The notes beneath the pieces are model-generated. The model was not told the origin of the DNA and did not search any database. It saw nothing but the letters and a program-made list of their open reading frames with translations. From the NCBI RefSeq assembly GCF_014640295.1, contig NZ_BMGR01000014.1, positions 62,001-126,000 on the forward strand: DNA of 64,000 nucleotides. The letters run 5' to 3'. This DNA is from Paenibacillus abyssi. Lineage in GTDB: Bacteria; Bacillota; Bacilli; Paenibacillales; Paenibacillaceae. Shown piece after piece: positions 59,027 to 64,000 of this stretch. The position numbers were made by a program, and so were the translations under genes. How positions within the stretch are numbered: position 1 is the stretch's first letter; every line of letters starts with the position of its first letter.

Positions 59027-59418
59027 ACCCGATTGCCCCTTTTAACCAGGCTGTGAATGACAAGTCGCGTTACGACTTGGCGCTCTGATAGGCCATTTTC
59101 AACAGCCAATGCAAACACTTTCTCATAAATCAGCTGTCCCGGCTTTACATGCATATATGATTTGGTGTCATGGTAGTCATATTCCGGAAGGCCATCCATT
59201 GATGAAAGCGCCTCGATGAGCAGCTTGGTGGCGAAGGCGGTTTCTCTTCCCTTCATCCCTTGTTGCACGGCTAGTTTTCGGATCAACGCTTTCTGCGCCG
59301 GCGTCACCGGAAACTTCATATCATGTTTCTTGTCGCTCCTGTCTTTTCGATCTGGTTTTAGGGTGGTTAACGGCTTAGGTGAAGAAGCCGACTGCTTAAA
59401 AATCGGGTTGAGATTCAA
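59023..59418 (-). CDS. Putative ribbon-helix-helix-like protein, 131 aa
   Basis: Basic N-terminal part, then FPVTPAQKALIRKLAVQQG and RETAFATKLLIEAL, which resemble MobC-like or ribbon-helix-helix DNA-binding units. The second half has LIYEKVFALAVENGLSERQV, a similar pattern repeated. Coupled to the 204-aa gene. Could bind the transfer origin, but there is no relaxase in the window to confirm it. Confidence 0.4.
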   Translation of the reverse strand: MNLNPIFKQSASSPKPLTTLKPDRKDRSDKKHDMKFPVTPAQKALIRKLAVQQGMKGRETAFATKLLIEALSSMDGLPEYDYHDTKSYMHVKPGQLIYEKVFALAVENGLSERQVVTRLVIHSLVKRGNRV

Positions 59419-59474
59419 CTACCCCCCTCCTCCTCTCTCCTCAAAATTGAATTTAACCCCTCTTAACTCAGGGT

Positions 59475-59502
59475 CATTTGGCCACTTTTCCATTTGGCCA
59501 CT
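59475..59502 (+). repeat. Direct repeat CATTTGGCCACT
   Basis: Two exact copies (59475-59486 and 59491-59502) spaced 16 bases start to start, upstream of the small plus-strand gene at 59592. Likely operator. Confidence 0.55.
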
Positions 59503-59591
59503 CTAATATTAAGGCTATGAGTTGGGGAAGGGTCTTAGAACTGGCGCAATTGGTAATAATGGATGGTATCAAAGGTGAGGGGGAAATTGTC

Positions 59592-59699
59592 ATGGCTAAA
59601 TCATCATTGACGAAGGAACAAGCGTTAGAGTTTGTTAAATTGGCAAAGCAGTCGAGCAAAGAGATCGGATTAAAGAAAAGACCGAAAGCCGTGAAGTGA
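59592..59699 (+). CDS. Small basic protein, 35 aa
   Basis: ATG after GAGGGGG. Helical and basic (SSLTKEQALEFVKLAKQ), possibly a small DNA-binding peptide. Operator-like repeats lie upstream. Confidence 0.45.
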   Translation: MAKSSLTKEQALEFVKLAKQSSKEIGLKKRPKAVK

Positions 59700-59782
59700 T
59701 GGAGCGGGCATCGCTGTGGGAGCGACCCTTTCCTCAAATCGAAGCGGGATTAGCATATATACGTCAAGGTGTATACGAATAG
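59699..59782 (+). CDS. Possible 27-aa peptide coupled to the previous gene
   Basis: The ATG overlaps the previous stop (TGATG). Reads MERASLWERPFPQIE and ends RQGVYE. Very short and without its own ribosome site, so uncertain. The next 130 bases hold two GTGTATACG copies and no gene. Confidence 0.3.
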   Translation: MERASLWERPFPQIEAGLAYIRQGVYE

Positions 59783-59916
59783 TCACCCGGTCCCGTATCC
59801 CTCTCAACGTGTATACGTGAACTTCACTGGTCGGTTCAGCGACGGCCGGCCCTGGTTGCGTGCGCGAATCCCGAAAAAGAAAAGACGCCAAGTAAGTTTG
59901 ACGCCTGAGTCAATGG

Positions 59917-61290
59917 TTAGTGGAGAGCGTAAGTAAGCGGGTTGATGGAGGAGCTAATGGGCTTCAATGATCGATCGAACCATTTCTCGTCCTTCGAACC
60001 GAACCATATTGTCCTGCTAAGCGCAGCTCTCTCCTCTTCCGAGCACTGATCCAGATTAGTTGGTATCCCAATTGGCAAGCCCTCCCCGAAATAAAAGACC
60101 GGAACGATCTCCTTAACCCCATTAGTAATCTCCTGCGGCATAAGGCTCCATTTGCGCATAAAATCCAAAACTCGGCTGATCCCCTGTGATTCATAACTGC
60201 TCATTTTATGAAATAGATACAGCTGCACCCGCTTTGGATCATTTTCGGTGACGACAAAGTGTGGATTCCATCCAAGGACCTCCCTAAGCTCACCTTGAAG
60301 CGGGCTTTTATCGAAATGGACAGATCCCAGGAACCCTTGATCTCGCGTTGCGAGGGTCGTAACCGACTTCGAAAGGCTATCAAACATCACTTTGCTCTCT
60401 GTGTACGATGTAAGTGTGGAGAACAATGAATCCCCATTGACGACGAACATGTTGAGAAAAGGCCCCTCTTTCCGTGATCTTGCAAGATATGCATTCAGGA
60501 TCGTTCCCCATCTGCGTCGAATGTTATCTCCAGCTGAAACATACACCATGATAAATGGTGGAGTGCCCTGTTTAGCCGCTGCAGAAGAAAGATAACTCTC
60601 GTAATTTTCGAACTTGTTGATTAAGTCCTCTGTCGTTTCCGTTTTCCGATCCACTTCCAACCAGGAGTGAAACAAAAGTTTTCTTTGCTCCTGCATAAAT
60701 ACATACACTTTAAACTCGCCATCCGGTTTAAGTTTGGTGCTTTGATTCTGATCTATTGAATACAAACGTGCAGAATAGATATTGTCCATATAATCAATTT
60801 CATTTTTGAAAGAGAAAAGCGACACCGAAAACATTAACTTGATAAAGAAGTTAACCATGTCGTAATGGTGGTTAATCTTTTTCGGAAACTCGTAGAAATC
60901 AGTGGATAGGTCCCCATAGTCGTCATCCCATCCATTTCCCACCTTGTCGCTGTCGATTTTTAAGAAAAGTTTCACATCATCAAACATCTCGTTGTGAAGA
61001 GAATAAAACACGGTTCTCTTCTTGCCTGGAGTTAGACGGTAAGGATGCGACCGGATATAGCCAAATTCCTCTAGTCGAGCAATTTCCTTGCGAACCCTCG
61101 AATACTTGGATACATACTCTTTTCTCCACGCCGGATTTTTGGGGTTATCAGGATAGGAATCCGTGACCAGCTCCGGGTAGGTAACCATAAGCATCTGCTC
61201 CGTGTTTAGGAAGCGTAATTTGTATAGGTGACGGAGAATGGACACCTCAATTTTGTTGTACTCCACTTTTCCAGAAGTAATATAGCGCAC
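59917..61290 (-). CDS. Replication-relaxation-like protein (second)
   Basis: 457 aa; the GTG at 61290 follows GGAGGGTG at ideal spacing, while an ATG 57 bases upstream has no site. The N-terminal winged helix has EVSILRHLYKLRFLNTEQML and RKEIARLEEFGYIRSHPYRL, and a nuclease-like centre has LFHSWLEVDRKTETTEDLI, which together match the Replic_Relax family. It shares the layout but little sequence with the protein at 52692. Its promoter region carries TGTTGTC repeats. Confidence 0.6.
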   Translation of the reverse strand: MRYITSGKVEYNKIEVSILRHLYKLRFLNTEQMLMVTYPELVTDSYPDNPKNPAWRKEYVSKYSRVRKEIARLEEFGYIRSHPYRLTPGKKRTVFYSLHNEMFDDVKLFLKIDSDKVGNGWDDDYGDLSTDFYEFPKKINHHYDMVNFFIKLMFSVSLFSFKNEIDYMDNIYSARLYSIDQNQSTKLKPDGEFKVYVFMQEQRKLLFHSWLEVDRKTETTEDLINKFENYESYLSSAAAKQGTPPFIMVYVSAGDNIRRRWGTILNAYLARSRKEGPFLNMFVVNGDSLFSTLTSYTESKVMFDSLSKSVTTLATRDQGFLGSVHFDKSPLQGELREVLGWNPHFVVTENDPKRVQLYLFHKMSSYESQGISRVLDFMRKWSLMPQEITNGVKEIVPVFYFGEGLPIGIPTNLDQCSEEERAALSRTIWFGSKDEKWFDRSLKPISSSINPLTYALH

Positions 61291-61367
61291 GGTTTCACCC
61301 TCCAAAAATATCACATTCACGCAATAAACTATTTCGCCGTTTTTCATTTATGAAATGTTGTGGTTCA

Positions 61368-61494
61368 TGTTGTCACCAATATTATCAATAAGAAACCTTG
61401 ATCTACAACGGGATAAAAGTCCCTTAGCCAAGATTACAATGATTCCAACAATACATTTGACAACAAAAATGATTTTTTTGTACTTGCTGTTGTC
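61368..61494. repeat. TGTTGTC repeats upstream of the 59917 gene
   Basis: TGTTGTC at 61368 and 61488 and its inverse GACAACA at 61459, in an AT-rich promoter region. Likely operator sites. From 61495 to about 61900 I see no gene or other strong signal. Confidence 0.5.
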
Positions 61495-61906
61495 AAGGAT
61501 ATAGGGAGAATCTATTGTCATATCTGTTAGTAATGGGTGTTGTACGGCTTATTGGCTTCGCATATTCTATCCCGAGGTTTCGAAGCTGCAATCAGAGTGG
61601 AGCGAATCTAGACGAAGCAAAAGGCTATAACAGAAACTCTTACGGCTTCCCCTGCTCCCTCTTTTAAGATTGCAGTAAGGCCAAGATGGGTACTTACTGA
61701 ATTATTTATAAATTTTAGATAGTATTTAAGACGACGTAATTAAAATTCATAAATTTCTATAAAAAAAATTCTCATGCCAGCCGGCCATAGGAACGTCGCA
61801 AGGTATATATTGTTCTGCGAATAGCTGAATAGGGTTCTCGATTAACTTTGATCCGGCTATACGGATGGCTAAATTATATCTGGATTAGGCCAGATAAGAT
61901 AACGCA

Positions 61907-62205
61907 GCGTAACGCGTCGTAATAATTAAGAACAATTCTTAGATATTCAACAAGATTTAAAAGAACTCGCCAATATAACACAGCGTAACGCAACGCTAAA
62001 TGATGGTATTTTATTGTAATACCGATGCGTTTCGCAGAGTTAAGACCTCATCTGAAGGCAGAAATCATATATGGGTAGTAGTTTAATGACGGGTTTATAT
62101 TGACAGGTGGAAATTAGTTCTAGCATAATGGAAGTACAACGATGCGTAACGCAACGCCAGTTTTAATCGAAATGGCGGTATTCACTTGATTGAGGCGCGT
62201 AACGC
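61907..62205. repeat. tubC-like centromere and tubRZ promoter
   Basis: The near-palindrome GCGTAACGC occurs at 61907, 61983, 62144 and 62197, with further half copies (ATAACGC, CAACGC) beside them. The tubRZ promoter TTGACA (62100-62105), 18 bases, CATAAT (62124-62129) lies between, and the third and fourth sites fall just after the expected start. This is the layout of type III partition loci, where TubR binds a centromere and represses its own operon. Confidence 0.75.
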
Positions 62206-62228
62206 GACAGGAGGAGGTGTACCGGGCA

Positions 62229-62567
62229 TTGATGGAATCAGATAAAAATCTAGAATTTCCCAATGAGGTAGTTGACTTTTTGGGAAAACGAATTCCAAAA
62301 GAAATGATAGATGTTTTCACTGTGATCTGGAATTACCGTAAAGATGGAATCAATTGGACGGAACTGACCAAGACGGTCGGGGATCGTTATAAAGTTGAAA
62401 AGGCGCTTCTTGTCTTAGAAACGATTGGCTTTGTATCTGTAGAGTCCACCATAAATAAAAGAGAAAAGAAGTACATACCGGATGAAACACGTGGCTTGCA
62501 GCTGGCCAAATTTATCCGTAGCCAGAAGGAACAACCAGCATCTGAGGAACCTGGTTATCAGGAATAA
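62229..62567 (+). CDS. tubR: TubR-like DNA-binding adaptor
   Basis: 112 aa; TTG at 62229 nine bases after GGAGGTG, or ATG three bases later. A winged-helix protein: DVFTVIWNYRKDGINWTEL, YKVEKALLVLETIGFVSVE, then a basic wing NKREKKYI. TubR binds the centromere and links it to the TubZ filament. Repeats lie upstream and tubZ follows 18 bases later. Sequence similarity in this family is low; context carries the call. Confidence 0.7.
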   Translation: MMESDKNLEFPNEVVDFLGKRIPKEMIDVFTVIWNYRKDGINWTELTKTVGDRYKVEKALLVLETIGFVSVESTINKREKKYIPDETRGLQLAKFIRSQKEQPASEEPGYQE

Positions 62568-62585
62568 ACTTATGGAGGTAGCTTA

Positions 62586-63917
62586 ATGGACTTAAACCTG
62601 GGATTCATCTCTTTGGAAGGCTTTTTAAGGCGGAATGACGGAAACCAACGTAAGCTGAAATTCTGCTTCATTGCGTGCGGTCAGTACGGCGGTCGTCAAG
62701 GTGACGAACTGGCTCGTCTCCAACACGATGTAATAGCTCTAAATACCTCAGATTCTGATCTTTCGGACTTGAAGGTAATTCAGCACATTGTGAAGCTCGA
62801 TGGCTTCAATGGTGCTGTTAAGGACATTGAACGTGGACAAGCTGCCATTAAGGAGAATCGAGATAAAGTAATCGGCATTTTAAAGAACCCTTTGGTTGTA
62901 GATGCGGATTTTGTCTTTGTAATCGCGGGTATGGGTGGCGGTACTGGAAATGCTGCAGCACCGATGATCTTGAACAACCTCTCTCGTGTACGGAAGCCGT
63001 TCAACGGCAAGCCGTCATTCGGAGCGATTGTCTCTGTACCTGGGGCTTGGGAAAAACGAGGAATTAAGAAGAATGCGAGTTGGGGTTTGAGCCACATTCA
63101 TGAATTGATTGAAAGTGCTGCTTGCGGATCCGTAACCCTGATGGATAACGAAAAGCTATATCGGATGACTGAAGGTATCTTTAGCGACACAGAAACGAAG
63201 TTAGAGTGGACTGATTTCGGCAATACAAAATTGGCTGCTCTTCTAACGGAGATTGCCTTTCTGACCTCCCTCCCTTCCGGGAAGACATTTGATGAAGATG
63301 AATTGCTGGATGTTTTGAGCACCCCCGGATATTTGTCGCTGGGCAAGTGCTATATCCATGAGGAAGATTCCCTTGAAGCCAATGACATGACACAACTTGT
63401 TGAGAAGAGCTTCCGCGACTCACCTACTGCCAGTGATTTTGATTTCGAATTGGATTCGGTGAATGGTTTCCTGGCTGTTGTCCATCCAAAAGGTAAGAAT
63501 CAAATCGTATCGGATTCCGATTTCCGGATGCTTGAAGAGCGATTTGGTAAGTTTGCTGCGAATGCCGAAAAGCCTCATACCGGATTGATCGAGAACAACG
63601 CATGGGGTTATATCACCGGCCGTAATAAACACAGTGAAGAACGGGCCAAAGCAATCCTTTATGCTGGAATTGTTTCTAATCAACTCCCGGCCCGGATCGC
63701 GAAAATGCTTGAGGAAATTTCAATAGAGGAACAAGAACTAGAACAAAAACGGAGTGAGCGAAGCAATCGCCCAACGATTGATCTTTCAGCTTTCAAGACC
63801 GTCCAAAAGAAAGAAACGCCTGTTGCTGTTAAGGGACCGGTGAATGATGATTTCGATTTATTCGAAAGAAAAAATGATGAAGTGAAGAAAATCAATGACG
63901 AAGATTTTGATCTGTAA
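62586..63917 (+). CDS. tubZ: TubZ-like tubulin/FtsZ-family partition GTPase
   Basis: 443 aa after ATGGAGG. The tubulin signature VIAGMGGGTGNAAAPMI (about residue 115) and the N-terminal strand FIACGQYGGRQGDEL are clear. Following segments match the GTPase fold (GAIVSVPGAWEKRG). The C-terminal tail is charged and ends DFDL, as in TubZ, where the tail contacts TubR. TubZ forms GTP-driven filaments that move plasmids to cell poles. Too divergent to be a chromosomal FtsZ. Confidence 0.85.
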   Translation: MDLNLGFISLEGFLRRNDGNQRKLKFCFIACGQYGGRQGDELARLQHDVIALNTSDSDLSDLKVIQHIVKLDGFNGAVKDIERGQAAIKENRDKVIGILKNPLVVDADFVFVIAGMGGGTGNAAAPMILNNLSRVRKPFNGKPSFGAIVSVPGAWEKRGIKKNASWGLSHIHELIESAACGSVTLMDNEKLYRMTEGIFSDTETKLEWTDFGNTKLAALLTEIAFLTSLPSGKTFDEDELLDVLSTPGYLSLGKCYIHEEDSLEANDMTQLVEKSFRDSPTASDFDFELDSVNGFLAVVHPKGKNQIVSDSDFRMLEERFGKFAANAEKPHTGLIENNAWGYITGRNKHSEERAKAILYAGIVSNQLPARIAKMLEEISIEEQELEQKRSERSNRPTIDLSAFKTVQKKETPVAVKGPVNDDFDLFERKNDEVKKINDEDFDL

Positions 63918-63927
63918 TATTTCCTTT

Positions 63928-63960
63928 CCCCTCTCCCAAATGGCGAGAGGGGTTTTTTTA
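63928..63960 (+). terminator. tubZ terminator
   Basis: CCCCTCTC / GAGAGGGG stem with seven T residues. Confidence 0.85.
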
Positions 63961-63983
63961 TAGAATTACTTGAATTTAACGTG

Positions 63984-63992
63984 GCGTAACGC
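63984..63992. promoter_or_regulatory. Further TubR-type site downstream of tubZ
   Basis: GCGTAACGC near the right edge; more copies may follow outside the window. Confidence 0.55.
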
Positions 63993-64000
63993 AACGTTAT

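Noticed and set aside
59917-61290. QLYLF in this protein as a clamp peptide
   Set aside because: It lies inside a predicted beta strand of the folded domain, not at an end or in a linker.
62586-63917. Chromosomal FtsZ
   Set aside because: Sequence is far from FtsZ apart from the GTPase signature, and tubR and centromere repeats sit beside it.

Overview
The window looks like part of a large conjugative, low-copy plasmid of a Bacillota host, most likely Paenibacillus or a close relative. The reasons are strong GGAGG ribosome sites throughout, TTG and GTG starts, mid-range GC, a secreted copper-amine-oxidase-N-like stalk protein typical of Paenibacillus, a RepB/Rep_3 initiator with iterons, a TubZR-type partition locus, and type IV secretion genes. 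No rRNA, tRNA, CRISPR array or intact insertion sequence was seen. All names rest on reading motifs; no database search was run.

Layout. 0-2 kb: conjugation genes on the minus strand (pilin, PrgI-like protein, VirB4-N-like protein, start of a VirB4 ATPase). 2-10 kb: unknown proteins, an SNF2-like helicase and a plasmid-encoded DnaN-like sliding clamp. 10-14.8 kb, plus strand: DUF4262-like, ADP-ribosyltransferase-like, Mom-like GNAT and N6-adenine methyltransferase-like genes, then the secreted protein. 14.9-29.7 kb: a coiled-coil DNA-binding protein, two DndC-like sulfurtransferase homologues, a ThiF/E2/JAB ubiquitin-like cassette (PRTRC-like), a frameshifted C5-cytosine methyltransferase and a smaller PAPS-reductase-like protein. 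30-39.6 kb: small proteins, a DpdA/TGT-like protein, HAD phosphatase, RecB/Cas4-like nuclease, SSB and a DnaG-like primase. 39.8-43.9 kb: replication region with two initiator candidates, a structured RNA and RepB iterons. 44-54.7 kb: DUF3990-like gene pair, MoxR/VWA pair, Rad52-like annealing protein, NYN nuclease, replication-relaxation-like protein and S1-domain protein. 55-59.4 kb: VirD4 coupling protein and small genes. 59.9-64 kb: a second replication-relaxation-like protein, then centromere repeats, tubR and tubZ.

Three systems stand out. (1) Eight minus-strand operons start with the same RNA leader: a promoter (usually extended -10), then 29-31 bases downstream of the -10 a hairpin with a conserved GCC-ANGC-GGC core and fully covarying outer stem, then a large intrinsic terminator before the first gene. 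A second leader family (GGAAGCACC hairpin) precedes four more operons, including repB, the pilin and VirD4. Many operons also carry internal terminators. This fits a plasmid-wide antitermination regulon. (2) The plasmid encodes its own clamp, and at least seven other proteins end in, or carry in a linker, a canonical clamp-binding peptide (QLSFF, QLSLF, QLKLF, QLAMF, QLSLL). Several are DNA-modifying enzymes, which suggests modification tied to plasmid replication. (3) A roughly 220-base RNA between the two initiator genes has three perfect hairpins, one of them its terminator, all with the same hexaloop UUGACG.

Partition and replication may be linked: the near-palindrome GCGTAACGC marks the tubRZ control region and recurs upstream of repB; a near match lies just downstream of a promoter at 32.4 kb.
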